Shown here in pieces: positions 34,425-43,790 of a DNA stretch of 64,000 nt; the first letter of the stretch is position 1, and the number at the start of each line of letters is the position of its first letter. Position numbers and translations under genes: made by a program. Below the pieces are notes generated by a model, which did no database searches, was not told where the DNA came from, and was given only the letters and a program-made list of their open reading frames with translations. The DNA is taken from positions 1 to 64,000 of the forward strand of contig NZ_JADDRL010000018.1 in NCBI RefSeq assembly GCF_021538895.1, in the 5' to 3' direction. This stretch comes from Streptomyces olivochromogenes (GTDB lineage Bacteria; Actinomycetota; Actinomycetes; Streptomycetales; Streptomycetaceae).

Positions 34425-35396
34425 ATGGACGAGCAGCCCCGGCTGGGGGAGTTCCTCAGGACACGTCGGGCGCAGTTGCGGCCGGCGGACGTGGGACTCC
34501 CGGATTTCGGAGAGCGCCGGCGTGTGCCGGGGCTGCGCCGTGACGAACTGGCCCAGCTCGCCGGAGTGGGCCTGTCCTACTACACGCGGCTGGAGCAGGG
34601 GCTCTCGCTCAACGCGTCACCGGAGGTGCTGGACGCGCTGGCCCGTGCCCTCGGGCTGGACGAGGTGGAGCGTGCCCACCTGCACGACCTGGCCCGCGCT
34701 TCGCGCCGCACCGGCACCCGGCGCAGGCCCGCGCCAGAACGAGCGGGCGACACGACCCGACAGCTGCTCAGTGCGTTCGGCGACGCACCCGCGATCGTGC
34801 TCGGGCGCAGCAGCGACGTACTGGCCTGGAACCGCACGGGACACGCACTGTTCGCCGGGCATCTGGACCCGCACATCCCCGATCAGCCCGACCAGCGCCC
34901 GAACACGGCTCGGCTGGTCTTCCGGGACGCGCACACCCGGGACCTGTACGTGGACTGGCCGAAGAAGGCCAGGGACGTGGTGGGGAAGCTGCGGCTCGCC
35001 GCCGGGCAGCATCCGGACGACCCTCGGCTGGCCGCGCTGATCGGTGAACTGACCATGAACAGCGCCGAGTTCGCCGTGATGTGGTTCGAGCACCGGGTCA
35101 GGAAATGGGACCTCGCGACATACCGCATGCACCATCCGCTCGTAGGCAGCATGCAGCTCAACCTCCAAACCCTCAACGTCCCGCAGGAGGAGGGCCAGCG
35201 CATAGTCGTGGCGACCGCCGACGCCGGCACCACGTCAGCGGCAGCCCTGTGCCTCCTCGCCCAGGCCGGTGTTCCGACCGGGCGGCAGGCGACACGCACC
35301 GAGGCTCCGGGGTCCCCGCGGGACGGGGCGGTCGGCACTGAGGGCTCCGCTGGCCATGCCGATAAAGCTTCGCGAGAGTGCCGGCGGCCTCGTTGA
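34425..35396 (+). CDS. XRE-family regulator with MmyB-like ligand domain
   Basis: Protein of 323 aa. The N-terminal HTH (DELAQLAGVGLSYYTRLEQG, residues about 36-55) is followed from about residue 110 by the MmyB-like (MLTR) PAS-type ligand domain (VLAWNRTGHALF, then HHPLVGSMQLNLQTL). The Pro/Thr/Arg-rich C-terminal tail of about 40 residues looks disordered. Members bind fatty-acid-like ligands and control a divergent oxidoreductase; here the divergent gene is ohr. Confidence 0.88.
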   Translation: MDEQPRLGEFLRTRRAQLRPADVGLPDFGERRRVPGLRRDELAQLAGVGLSYYTRLEQGLSLNASPEVLDALARALGLDEVERAHLHDLARASRRTGTRRRPAPERAGDTTRQLLSAFGDAPAIVLGRSSDVLAWNRTGHALFAGHLDPHIPDQPDQRPNTARLVFRDAHTRDLYVDWPKKARDVVGKLRLAAGQHPDDPRLAALIGELTMNSAEFAVMWFEHRVRKWDLATYRMHHPLVGSMQLNLQTLNVPQEEGQRIVVATADAGTTSAAALCLLAQAGVPTGRQATRTEAPGSPRDGAVGTEGSAGHADKASRECRRPR

Positions 35397-35630
35397 GAGG
35401 GTGACCGGCGTGGGCCTTCTCATGGACGAAGGTCAGGCAGTGTCGTCAACGAAGTCAGTGGGCCCCGGCACCGAGTTGACCCGTGCGATGGCGTAACCGC
35501 GCTGCGCTGCTGCTCCATCCGGGCAGCCGGTGGCGCTGCCGGTTCGGCAGGGCAGGTCGCAATACATGGCCCAACGGCGGCGCCGTTTGCCTCGCCCTGT
35601 CCGTGCCAGGGCCCGGCAGCGGTGCCGGCG

Positions 35631-36062
35631 TCAGTCAACCCGGCCGGCGGCCATGGCCTCGGGGCTCATCCGGGTGTCGAACCCGGTCTCGGCATCGATG
35701 GTCCGTCCCTGTGCCCACCAGTTCTCCGCGGCGGTCTCCAGGACGGTCAGCAGGACGTCCTCGCGGCGCATCCCCACAGCCTCAACGAGGCAGTCGGCAA
35801 CGGCTTCGAACAGCTCGGCTTTCTGCGCGGGCGGCCGGTGGTTGAACGTCATCCGGATGATCACTGAGTCGGCGCTGCGCTCGACACCGAAGAACGTCGG
35901 CGCCTGCAGAATGTCGCCCGGCTCCATGTCGTGCACGACGTGGAAGAAGTCGTCCTCGGGGATCTGGAACACCTGCCGCATCGACTCGTGCACCGCCCTG
36001 GACACGGCCTTGCGGAACTCCGGCGTCTTGCCCTTGCGGAGGTAGATTTCGACAAATGGCAT
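35631..36062 (-). CDS. Tautomerase-family protein
   Basis: Protein of 143 aa starting MPFVEIYLRKGKTPEFRKAV. The Pro after the initiator Met is the catalytic base of the 4-oxalocrotonate tautomerase/MIF superfamily. The length fits the long bacterial tautomerase subgroup (two beta-alpha-beta units). A soluble enzyme, substrate unknown. Divergent from a LysR regulator. Confidence 0.85.
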   Translation of the reverse strand: MPFVEIYLRKGKTPEFRKAVSRAVHESMRQVFQIPEDDFFHVVHDMEPGDILQAPTFFGVERSADSVIIRMTFNHRPPAQKAELFEAVADCLVEAVGMRREDVLLTVLETAAENWWAQGRTIDAETGFDTRMSPEAMAAGRVD

Positions 36063-36162
36063 GGTAAGGCTCCTCGGGAATCGGGATCCGCCGTCGCACT
36101 CATCGGCGCGGCTGACACCGGCAACGCTAGGTCCGGGCACTCCATGCGGCCAGCGAAAGTCC

Positions 36163-36179
36163 GGCATGGCTGGTATGCC
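36163..36179. promoter_or_regulatory. LysR-type box
   Basis: GGCAT-N7-ATGCC, containing T-N5-A/T-N11-A-like symmetry, 8 bp before the LysR start in the gap to the divergent tautomerase gene. Typical autoregulatory position. Confidence 0.5.
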
Positions 36180-36187
36180 TGACTGTC

Positions 36188-37096
36188 ATGGAGCCCTCAC
36201 TCACCGGCCTACGGGTACTGCGCGAGATCGCTGAACGCGGCAGCTTCACCGCCGCGGCCACGGAGCTCGGGTATACGCAGTCCGCCGTCTCACGGCAGGC
36301 CGCCGCGCTGGAACGCGCCACGGGACAGCGCCTGTTCGACCGCCAGGCGGGCGGCGTCACGCTGACCGCCGCCGGGCTCACCCTGCTGCGGCACGCCGTG
36401 GTGGCGCTCGACGCAGTCGCCGCAGCAGACCGCGAACTCAAGGGCCTTCCGCCTGAGCGCGGCACCGTGCGCCTGGGCACCTTCCCCAGCGCCGGGGTGC
36501 TGATCCTGCCACGGGCCCTGGCCGCGCTACGCCGCACGCATCCCCGTATCGGAGTCACCACGCGAGAGGCCACGACCCCGGCGCTGGTCCGGGCGCTACG
36601 GGCGCGCACCATCGACCTGGCGATCCTCGCTTCCCGGCCACCGCATCGGCCGCTGGACGACCAGGCTCCGCCCCTGGAATACCTGACCCTCAGCGAGACG
36701 ACGCTGCTACTCGCGGTACCGGCCGGCAGCGCCCTGGCGGCAGAGGACGCCGTGGAGTTGGAGGCGTTGGCCGACCAGGACTGGATCGCCGGTCCCTCAA
36801 GCGCCGCCGAGCCGGCGATGGGCGTCTGGCCCGGCGCACCAGGGCGGCCCCGGATCGTCCACACCGCCCGCGATTGGCTGACCAAGCTGCATCTGGTCGC
36901 GGCCGGATGCGGTATCACCACCGTGCCGCCCGGTCTGGCCGACGCCGTCCCACCCGGCGTGCGACTGGTCGAGGTCCAGGGCGGCCCCGCTGAACGCAGA
37001 CGGGTGGTCCTCGCCCGCCTTCCCGGACCATGCCCACCAGCCGCCACCGAGATCATCCGCGCTCTCCGACAGGAAGCGGCCCGCCAGCCCGGTTGA
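36188..37096 (+). CDS. LysR-family transcriptional regulator
   Basis: Protein of 302 aa, standard for the family. The N-terminal winged HTH is SFTAAATELGYTQSAVSRQAAALE (in two parts, residues about 19-42). The C-terminal periplasmic-binding-protein-like effector domain begins near residue 88 (GTVRLGTFPSAGVLILP). Probably activates the divergent tautomerase gene in response to an unknown ligand. Confidence 0.92.
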   Translation: MEPSLTGLRVLREIAERGSFTAAATELGYTQSAVSRQAAALERATGQRLFDRQAGGVTLTAAGLTLLRHAVVALDAVAAADRELKGLPPERGTVRLGTFPSAGVLILPRALAALRRTHPRIGVTTREATTPALVRALRARTIDLAILASRPPHRPLDDQAPPLEYLTLSETTLLLAVPAGSALAAEDAVELEALADQDWIAGPSSAAEPAMGVWPGAPGRPRIVHTARDWLTKLHLVAAGCGITTVPPGLADAVPPGVRLVEVQGGPAERRRVVLARLPGPCPPAATEIIRALRQEAARQPG

Positions 37097-37560
37097 GAAG
37101 CGCCCGTTTGCCAAGACTGCAAAGGACCTCACTGCTTTGACACCGCGCGCCGCACGATCAGCGCTCGGCCACCGAATCACAGGCCCGGGCGGCACCCCCG
37201 CCCCGTGCCCAGGCCATTGCCCTCAACACCGCCTCACGGGTACGAGCCTCTGCGCTTGTTCACCCGGAGAATACGTCTGTGCCTGCGGCGGCGTGAACCT
37301 TCGACGATCCCTATCGTCCCAGGCCAGAGGTGGTCATTGTGATTCGTGGATACCACCGGAGCCGCACTTCGTGAAAGCACCGGGCCAGGGCGTGTCCGAT
37401 GGGTCAGCGAGCCTGCCGTGCCTGGTCAGTTGACCGCAATGGTTGAAAGCGCCGTCGCTTCCCAAGCTGAACAGCGCGGGTGGCTCGGGCCGCTCCTGCG
37501 CTCCGCGGCCCAGGCAACGTGGCCGCGGAGATGGCCGAGGGCCCCGACACCCTGCTCGGT
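37097..37560. other. Gap with no supported gene; tRNA-Gly-like string
   Basis: No credible gene. It contains GCTTCCCAAGCTGA at 37457-37470, matching the cores of the repeats at 23.5 and 24.8 kb, so another element end may have been here. Confidence 0.45.
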
Positions 37561-37839
37561 GCGGGGCTTTGGCGCCCGCAAGGGGTCTGCGGTGCTCACC
37601 GCTTCGGTGACCGCGGCTGGCCTCAGCCGACTCCCCCGCCGCCGTTCCCAGGGGCCTCCGAGGCCCCCTCATGGGAACGGAAGGCCGAGTGAGGACAGGG
37701 AAAGATCAGACGAGGGCGGAAGACCGCATCGCACTGACCAGCAGGAACGGTGAATCTAAGGAAAGGCCATCACAGACAGGGCAAGCAATAGCCCCTCTCC
37801 TAAAGCGGGTGTCGCAGGTTCGAATCCTGCCGGGGGCAC
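37561..37839 (+). repeat. Right-end module of element 3 (copy B)
   Basis: About 280 bp similar to 28290-28580 over its whole length. It has GTTCCCA at 37644, a single TGGGAAC at 37672 (the 11-bp spaced partner is missing) and the CAGGGMAAG boxes. Confidence 0.8.
37795..37839 (+). repeat. att copy 4
   Basis: Same 45-bp string as att copy 3, continuing ACAGAG. Junction of elements 3 and 4. A hairpin (AGGGCCGG with CCGGTCTGGCCCT) and TGCCA repeats with 11-bp period (about 37904-37920) follow. Confidence 0.9.
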
Positions 37840-37992
37840 AGAGAGAAGGGCCGGCTCAGGAGAGGTTTTCTCCCGGTCTGGCCCTTTGTCTTGTTCGGGT
37901 GCGTGCCACAGGCATGCCACTCCTATCCAGGCCCGAAGAGCATGGCACGTGGCCGCTGCACATCGAGCGGAGGCCAGGAGCGGTTGTCTGTG

Positions 37993-38478
37993 TCAGTTCA
38001 GAGGGTGCGTCGCCTCGTTGGGGCGCGTGATCGAGCGACGCGGGACGTGGACCTTGCGGCGCCTCCGCCCGACGGTGAGGTACAGATACCAGCGTTGGTC
38101 GAGGATGTGCCCCTTAGCCATCTTCACCAACTCCGAGGCAGGTGCAGACCACTCAACGGTTGAGTGCCCTTCCAGCCGGAAGGGATATGTCACTTCGAAC
38201 TGTGGTTGCAGCTTCTCGTTTACGTCACGTGTGGGCTTTGAGTCCCAACCCATGCGGACGTGTAGATGCTGCACGGTGACGTCCGCGGCCGATCGTCCAC
38301 CGTTGTGGATGACCAGACGCAGCAGGTACTGGTCGCCCTCTGCCACGAAATAGCACTGCGTGGTGACTTTGGGGCCACCGGCGCGGGCTACGTAGGTAGC
38401 GACGATGAGCGAGGTTGTGGACACAGCTAAGCCTGCGAGCGTCAGAATCGGAGTGACCGCAGGATCAATGAGCGCCAT
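37993..38478 (-). CDS. Hypothetical membrane-anchored protein
   Basis: 161 aa from the ATG at 38478 (MALIDPAVTPIL). One or two N-terminal hydrophobic helices (PILTLAGLAVSTTSLIVATYV), then a soluble beta-rich domain of about 110 residues and a basic C-terminus (GRRRRKVHVPRR). An ATG at 38538 would add 20 residues. No family recognised. First gene in element 4. Confidence 0.6.
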   Translation of the reverse strand: MALIDPAVTPILTLAGLAVSTTSLIVATYVARAGGPKVTTQCYFVAEGDQYLLRLVIHNGGRSAADVTVQHLHVRMGWDSKPTRDVNEKLQPQFEVTYPFRLEGHSTVEWSAPASELVKMAKGHILDQRWYLYLTVGRRRRKVHVPRRSITRPNEATHPLN

Positions 38479-38541
38479 ATACGGAGCGTAGCCGCGCGAC
38501 GTCTCGGTGTTGCCACAGGTTGGTGTCTGCATTGCCACGCA

Positions 38542-38850
38542 TCATCCCCGAGAAGACCGATAGCCAGGCAGCGTTCCTATGGGCTGGATGCCGCGGACCA
38601 GCGGGATGAGGGCCTGGCTGTCGTGGAGGTTCGCGGCGGACATGCCGATCGACAGGGGCAGACCGCGGCGGTCGACGATCAGGTGGATTTTCGACCCGTT
38701 CTTGCCGCGGTCGGTCGGATTCGCTCCTGTCAGCTGCCCCCTTCGAGGGCCCGGACGCTGACGGAGTCGATCGCACACCAGGACCAGTCCAGCTCGCCAC
38801 AGGAGCCGAGTTCGTCCGGTACCCGAGAGGCGGCCACCGGGGCTTGGCGA
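38542..38850 (-). pseudogene. IS5-type transposase fragment
   Basis: The frame at 38778-38542 contains RGKNGSKIHLIVDRRGLPLS and NLHDSQALIPLVRGI, the central DDE region of IS5/IS1647-like transposases. Upstream, in another frame, GELDWSWCAIDSVSVRA gives the preceding part with the first catalytic Asp. N- and C-termini and terminal repeats are not visible. Confidence 0.7.
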
Positions 38851-39003
38851 GCGGTGTGCGGCGGCCCTGCCGATATCCGTCCGAACATAGTCGCGACGTT
38901 CCGGCCAACTAGGTCGCCCGCTCCGGGTCCGCCATTGGCGAAGGGGCGCCCTCCGCCACGGACGGCGCCCCGTCGTCGCAGGTCTCGCTCCGGCGTCCTG
39001 CTC

Positions 39004-39417
39004 CTAGTGGTCGGAGCGGCGTTCGTGCCGTTCGTGCTCGCGCCCCGGGCACAGGTCGAGCGTGGTGCACAGCATGATCTCCTGGCAGGGGCCTGCTGCC
39101 GGCTCCGCGTCCGCCTCGCCGTCGGCGTGGGGCACGAACCGCCACTGCGACGCCTTGGCGTGCCGTGTCCCGTCCGCCCTCTCGACGTGGGCGTGCAGCG
39201 TGCGGGTCTCGGGGTCGTTCGTCTCCACCAGCACCTCGTCCGCGCGGAGCGGGAAGTGGTCGTGCAGCAGGCACAGGCCGAAACGGTTCAGATTCCCGTG
39301 CTTGGCCAGAACCGCGACCAGGTCCTCGACGAACTCGGCGTCCTGGGGTCCCAGCCCTTCGGCCTCCTCGAAGCGGGGAAGCGGCTTGCGCGGGACGCCC
39401 ACCTGGGTGTCGGTCAT
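39004..39417 (-). CDS. Hypothetical protein
   Basis: A 137-aa soluble acidic protein (MTDTQVGVPRKPLPRFEEAE). His-rich segments (LLHDHFPL, RTLHAHVERAD) and a C-terminal EREHERHER-like tail suggest possible metal binding, but no family is recognised. Preceded by a good coding bias and an intergenic gap of 178 bp to the next, divergent gene. Confidence 0.6.
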   Translation of the reverse strand: MTDTQVGVPRKPLPRFEEAEGLGPQDAEFVEDLVAVLAKHGNLNRFGLCLLHDHFPLRADEVLVETNDPETRTLHAHVERADGTRHAKASQWRFVPHADGEADAEPAAGPCQEIMLCTTLDLCPGREHERHERRSDH

Positions 39418-39595
39418 GAGTCCTCCGTCAATCGGCTGACGGTCACCGGCTTCCATTGTCGGGCGCCGAACCGGGCCCCGCAAATGCCACTGGCACACCC
39501 AAGGGGGTATGTGTCAGGGGTTCGACGTGTGTCTGTGCATGACAGATACGACGCTTTGTCTAGATTCGCCGGGGACAGGGAGAGGTGTCGGCCCT

Positions 39596-42226
39596 ATGGC
39601 GATGACTCGATGGTGGCGGCGGCTGCTGTTACTCGTGATGCTGGTGTCATGCGTGTGGACGTGCGATCCGGCGTCGGCGCAACAGCGGCGGGACCCCGGT
39701 GCCGGCTGCCAGTCAGAACGCCTCAAGGACAGCAGCGTCGAGGCCACCTTGCGATTGCGGCACCACGAGCAGTCGCACCCCTGGCTCGTCTCCGACATGA
39801 CGGTGCGGGTGCCGAGAGGTTGGCCGCTCGCCAAGCAGCTGACGTTCAGCGTGCATTCCCGGCAGTACCGCATGGCCATGCGGTGTCTGCTGCTCGGCGA
39901 CGAGACTCCCGGGGCGCGCAACGAGTGGCATCCCCGCGATCCCGTGGTGAGGGCCACCGACTCCTCGGTCGAGGTGCGCTACGTCGCGTACAACTGGATC
40001 ACCACGGACAAGCCCTTCCCCGTGGGCCCCTGGGAAATCGTCCCCACGGGGAGAACGTGGATGGTCTACCTGTGGCCGCCGACACTTCAGACCGTCCGGT
40101 GGAAGCGGATCGAGGCCGATCTGGGCGGCCTCGGCTTCAACGACCTCGTGGAACGGGCGTCGTCCTCCACGGGGAACGAGCTGGTGTGGAAGAACAGGCT
40201 GCCCCAAGAGGTCCAGGTGGAGGTCGATCCGCCCTGGCAGCGCCGACTGTCGGCGACGCTCACCCAGTCGCTCTGGCCCACCGCGGGCATCGCCTCGTGG
40301 TGGGTGTGCGCCTCGATCCTGATCGCTGTGGCCGCACTCCGTGCGCGGCGCCCCGGAACAGCCGCCGCGCACGGGACGCCGCCCCAACCACCGGCGGGGG
40401 ACGTGGCCCAGCAACCGGCGGCGGATGTCCCCGACACCGACACCGGACACAGCACGAGCTTCACGCGAACGCTGCTGGAGTGGGCCGTACTCAGCGGGGC
40501 GGTCGCCCTGGCGCTGCTGCTGCTCACACAGCGGGGAGTCACGCCCCGGTCGTACGCCGTCCTCTGCATCTACGCGGGCCTGGCCCTGGTGCTCGTCGCC
40601 CGCCCCTGGGTCCTCGGCGCGCCACCGACCGCACCTGGCTCCGGCCCTGACGAGCCGGCCCGGTCCGGCGGCCTCCGCGGCAGCCGGCGTCGTCAGGCTC
40701 GCGCCGTCACGGCAACCACGTGTGCGGTCGCGGGGATCGGCCTGCTGGTGATCGTGGCCCACGGTGTCTTCGGTCTTCCGGAGAACCTGGAGCCGGGGAC
40801 GACAACGGCCCTGGGCCGCACCGGACTTGTCCTGGTCGGCCTCGCGACCGTGTGGCTGTGGCTGGCCGCGATGCTCGCCTGGGCCTGGCGATTCGCGCAC
40901 GAAGGAGGATTGCTGCGCGAGCGCTGGACCCGGCAGTGGGACAGGGTCCCGGCGCAGTGCGTGGCCGCCGTCGGATGTCTGCTGACGGCCGTCGCCGGGA
41001 TTCTGCTCGCGTTCGCCTGGCAGGCGAACGAGAAACAGTGGCGACGCGTCAACTGGCTCGCCGAGCAGTACGACCCTGCCGCGTACAACGCGTACCAGAG
41101 CAAGCTGCTGGGGAACTTCTTCTTCAGCGACCTGAAATGGATCTTCGCCTACAGCTGGGTACTGACAGGCATCGCCCTGCTGGCGCTGCTGGGTTACCGC
41201 AACAGGCCGGCCCGGACACAGGGCCGCCGCCTATTCGAGCGGTTCTCCCCCGGGCCGAGCAAGCTGGATCTCCTGCTGACCGTCGCCCTTTTCGCCTTCT
41301 TCGTCGGACAGCGGGCGGCGAAGTTCGCGGGTACCAGCGCACTGTACGGCGTCTGGCTGGTGCTGAACATCGCCGCCGTGTACGTCGTCCTCGGCGTCGG
41401 GCGCCGCTGGTCCGTGTTGAGCCGGATGGGCGAGAGTTTCTATGCGAAGAGGCTGGGCACCGAGCCGCACCGGCACGAATTGCTGGAGAAGGCCCGCCAC
41501 TACCTCAACGTCAACCACCAGATGCGCCTGGTGGACCAGGGGCATGCAGGCGGGGTGACCTACGAGGGGCTCGAGAAAGAGCTGGAAGACCTGCACAATT
41601 GGCTGGTCACCGCGTGCGATGGAGCCGATCCGCCGGAGCAGATCTCGGTGCTGGACATCGCCCTGGCCTGGGGACCGGACGGGCGCTGGTGGTCCAATGC
41701 GGTCCGTGCGGCGCGTCTGGCATTTTGGTTCGGACTGCCGGCCACCGGGCTGCTGCTCTACTACCAGGCGCAGGAGCCCTACGGGCGAGCGCAGATTCTG
41801 TTCACCCCTGTCGGCATTCCGGAACTCGTCGCCGACCTGATCCTCTATCAGATGGCATGGGCGGCGGCCGGCTTCACGCTCGGGGCTCTGTGGCGTCTGC
41901 TGCCGGGACGCCGGAGCCAGGCACGGGCGTGGCTCCTCACCGCCGCCTACGGCGCCCCCGTAGTACTGGCCGCCGCGTTCCTCCATGTCATCGACACGGA
42001 TCCCCGCCAGCTGCTCCTGTACGCCGCGCTCCTCCTGTGCGTCCTGACGCTCACCAGCATCTGGGTGGACCTGGCGACCTTCCGCAAGGACCGGCAGTAC
42101 CTGCCCAGCCGTTTCGCCCTGCTGCTGTTCGTCTACCGGCTGCGCGGCCTGTCCGTTCAGATCGCCTGGGTCCTCGTCCAGACGGTGGCCATCGTGACGA
42201 TCTGGAAGAGTCTGACGCCGCACTGA
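39596..42226 (+). CDS. Large multi-pass membrane protein of unknown function
   Basis: 876 aa from the ATG at 39596. The signal segment (LLLLVMLVSCVWTC) has a lipobox-like VSCVWTC. An extracytoplasmic domain of about 200 residues follows, then at least ten transmembrane helices in two groups (about residues 240-560 and 720-870), with a cytoplasmic stretch between them containing LEKELEDLHNWL. It may belong to an uncharacterised Streptomyces DUF (DUF6185-like, from memory). No catalytic motif seen. The largest intact gene of element 4. Confidence 0.75.
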   Translation: MAMTRWWRRLLLLVMLVSCVWTCDPASAQQRRDPGAGCQSERLKDSSVEATLRLRHHEQSHPWLVSDMTVRVPRGWPLAKQLTFSVHSRQYRMAMRCLLLGDETPGARNEWHPRDPVVRATDSSVEVRYVAYNWITTDKPFPVGPWEIVPTGRTWMVYLWPPTLQTVRWKRIEADLGGLGFNDLVERASSSTGNELVWKNRLPQEVQVEVDPPWQRRLSATLTQSLWPTAGIASWWVCASILIAVAALRARRPGTAAAHGTPPQPPAGDVAQQPAADVPDTDTGHSTSFTRTLLEWAVLSGAVALALLLLTQRGVTPRSYAVLCIYAGLALVLVARPWVLGAPPTAPGSGPDEPARSGGLRGSRRRQARAVTATTCAVAGIGLLVIVAHGVFGLPENLEPGTTTALGRTGLVLVGLATVWLWLAAMLAWAWRFAHEGGLLRERWTRQWDRVPAQCVAAVGCLLTAVAGILLAFAWQANEKQWRRVNWLAEQYDPAAYNAYQSKLLGNFFFSDLKWIFAYSWVLTGIALLALLGYRNRPARTQGRRLFERFSPGPSKLDLLLTVALFAFFVGQRAAKFAGTSALYGVWLVLNIAAVYVVLGVGRRWSVLSRMGESFYAKRLGTEPHRHELLEKARHYLNVNHQMRLVDQGHAGGVTYEGLEKELEDLHNWLVTACDGADPPEQISVLDIALAWGPDGRWWSNAVRAARLAFWFGLPATGLLLYYQAQEPYGRAQILFTPVGIPELVADLILYQMAWAAAGFTLGALWRLLPGRRSQARAWLLTAAYGAPVVLAAAFLHVIDTDPRQLLLYAALLLCVLTLTSIWVDLATFRKDRQYLPSRFALLLFVYRLRGLSVQIAWVLVQTVAIVTIWKSLTPH

Positions 42227-42278
42227 GGGGACCAACCACCGACAGGGCCCGGGAGGCAGCGCACCCGGGCCCGGCAGG

Positions 42279-42850
42279 TCAGGCGTAGGCAGCGATGTCC
42301 TCGACCACGGCGAATCCCGGGCCGTACGCGCTCATCCCGCGCCCGTACGCCCCCAGGTGCACGCCCGCCTCCGTCGTGCCGGGCAAGGACCCAGCCACTC
42401 GGACTCCCGGCAGCAGAACGAGGCCGCCACCCCGTCCACGGGGAGGGAAAGCGTGGACCACTCCACGCCCTTGAAGTCGTCGGCCAGGGCCACGCCGTCT
42501 CCGTCTGCTGGTCCAGCGAGTCGCCGCGCAGGCCGTGGTCCATCTGTCCGGGCCAGGCGAACGCAGAGCGATCCATCGGGCTATTCGACGGGGACCGTGA
42601 GATCGACGGTCGAACTGCGGATGACCGGCCGGTCGGCGCCGAGTGCCCGTGATCTTGAGCATCCGCACGTTGTCCGAGCAGGTCATGACGACCATCGATG
42701 AGCAGCCGAAGTCGCGGGCCTGCATGCGGACATGCTGCACCAAAACGGCGCACAATCCCCGGCTCCGCCACGGATCTTCGATCATGGTGCCGAGTTCGGC
42801 CGCGACGGGCTCGGTCGTACGGACCAGATTCCCCCGCCTTTGAGTCAACA
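42279..42850 (-). pseudogene. Degraded gene(s): GNAT-like fragment and unknown C-terminus
   Basis: Minus strand 42850-42640 reads IEDPWRSRGLCAVLVQHVRM and DNVRMLKITGTR, resembling the acetyl-CoA loop region of a GNAT acetyltransferase. Below it, ALADDFKGVEWSTLSLPVDG and AYGPGFAVVEDIAAYA appear in different frames. Repeated frame changes show decay; identities are tentative. Confidence 0.4.
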
Positions 42851-43213
42851 GAGGTGACACGGCCAACAGCCATACAGCAGGCGGTGTCGCCGACGGGCGT
42901 ATCCGAGACAGAGGTCCTGGTGAGGTGGCTCGCCAGGGGCGTCCGCGAGGGAAACATCGGTCTTGCCCTGCGACGGCTCTCCCGTACCGACCCGTCAGGC
43001 CCTCCCTGGGAAGAAGCGGCAGACCGTGGACACTCCTGGTCGAGGACCTCACGAACTGGAAGATGCGGAGTGGCGCCCGGCCAGGGACTGGGCAGGAACG
43101 ATGGGGGTGGTCCTTCCACAACGTGCCCGCGGCCCGCACGACTGGCCGCAGTAGCACCGCCTTCCAGTGGGCGGCGCCGACTGTGTCAGAGTCGCGCAGG
43201 CAGCCTGGACGGC
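42851..43213. other. Gap with no supported gene
   Basis: No start-to-stop frame with Streptomyces codon bias and recognisable content on either strand. Confidence 0.4.
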
Positions 43214-43609
43214 TCAGTGGTCGCCCATGGGCGGGGGCACGAGGCGTGGCAGTGGCTGATGCCAGTCGCCCAGCCTCGTGAGGAGAAACTGGCGAGCGAG
43301 AGAACGAAGGTCGTCCCACGCCGAATCCGTGGCCAGAGCGTTGTCCCAGAGGCCGAGGCGGCGGGTGGCATCGATCTCGCCTATGCGACGGCCGATGGCC
43401 CGAAGATGACGCTGGTCCTCAGGCTCGATTGCTCCGCGCTCCGCGAGCCCTTCGGACACGCGACACATGAGCTCCACCTCTTCAACGACGTCCTTCGTCT
43501 CCAGCTCACGCTCGCCCAGCCAGGCAAGTTGATCTCGGGTGTCGGCCGCCAGGAGCGCCGTAACGCGCAGCGTCCAGGTGCGCAGGTTCGCGTCGCCGAG
43601 ATGGTTCAT
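43214..43609 (-). CDS. Hypothetical protein
   Basis: 131 aa from ATG 43609 (MNHLGDANLRTWTLRVTALL). All-helical, charged, no membrane segment (CRVSEGLAERGAIEPED, ARQFLLTRLGDWHQPLPRLV). No family recognised. It is the last intact gene before the decayed end of element 4. Confidence 0.6.
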   Translation of the reverse strand: MNHLGDANLRTWTLRVTALLAADTRDQLAWLGERELETKDVVEEVELMCRVSEGLAERGAIEPEDQRHLRAIGRRIGEIDATRRLGLWDNALATDSAWDDLRSLARQFLLTRLGDWHQPLPRLVPPPMGDH

Positions 43610-43790
43610 GCATGCATGATCGCACCCAGCTCCCGCAATCGTGTTCGAGGCTCGGAGGGCGGCAATGGCCTGCGTGGCGGTCGCGGAGGGTTGAAGCGGA
43701 ACTACTACCGCCGCAATCGAACAGCGCCGGACGGCGGCGCCTCCCCTAGTCGTGAAGATCTGCTGTCCGTTCCCATGAACCCAGCCACCC

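Larger units (their letters stand above)
28536..37839. mobile_element. Element 3: integrase-less att-flanked island with redox/resistance cargo
   Basis: 9.3 kb between att copies 3 and 4. The left end has a perfect hairpin and TGGGAAC at 28650 and 28661; the right end is copy B of the shared end module. Cargo: decayed ABC ATPase, FAD monooxygenase/TetR, Tn3 transposase fragment, frameshifted EamA transporter, Ohr/XRE regulator, tautomerase/LysR. No integrase or transfer gene is seen. Confidence 0.75.
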
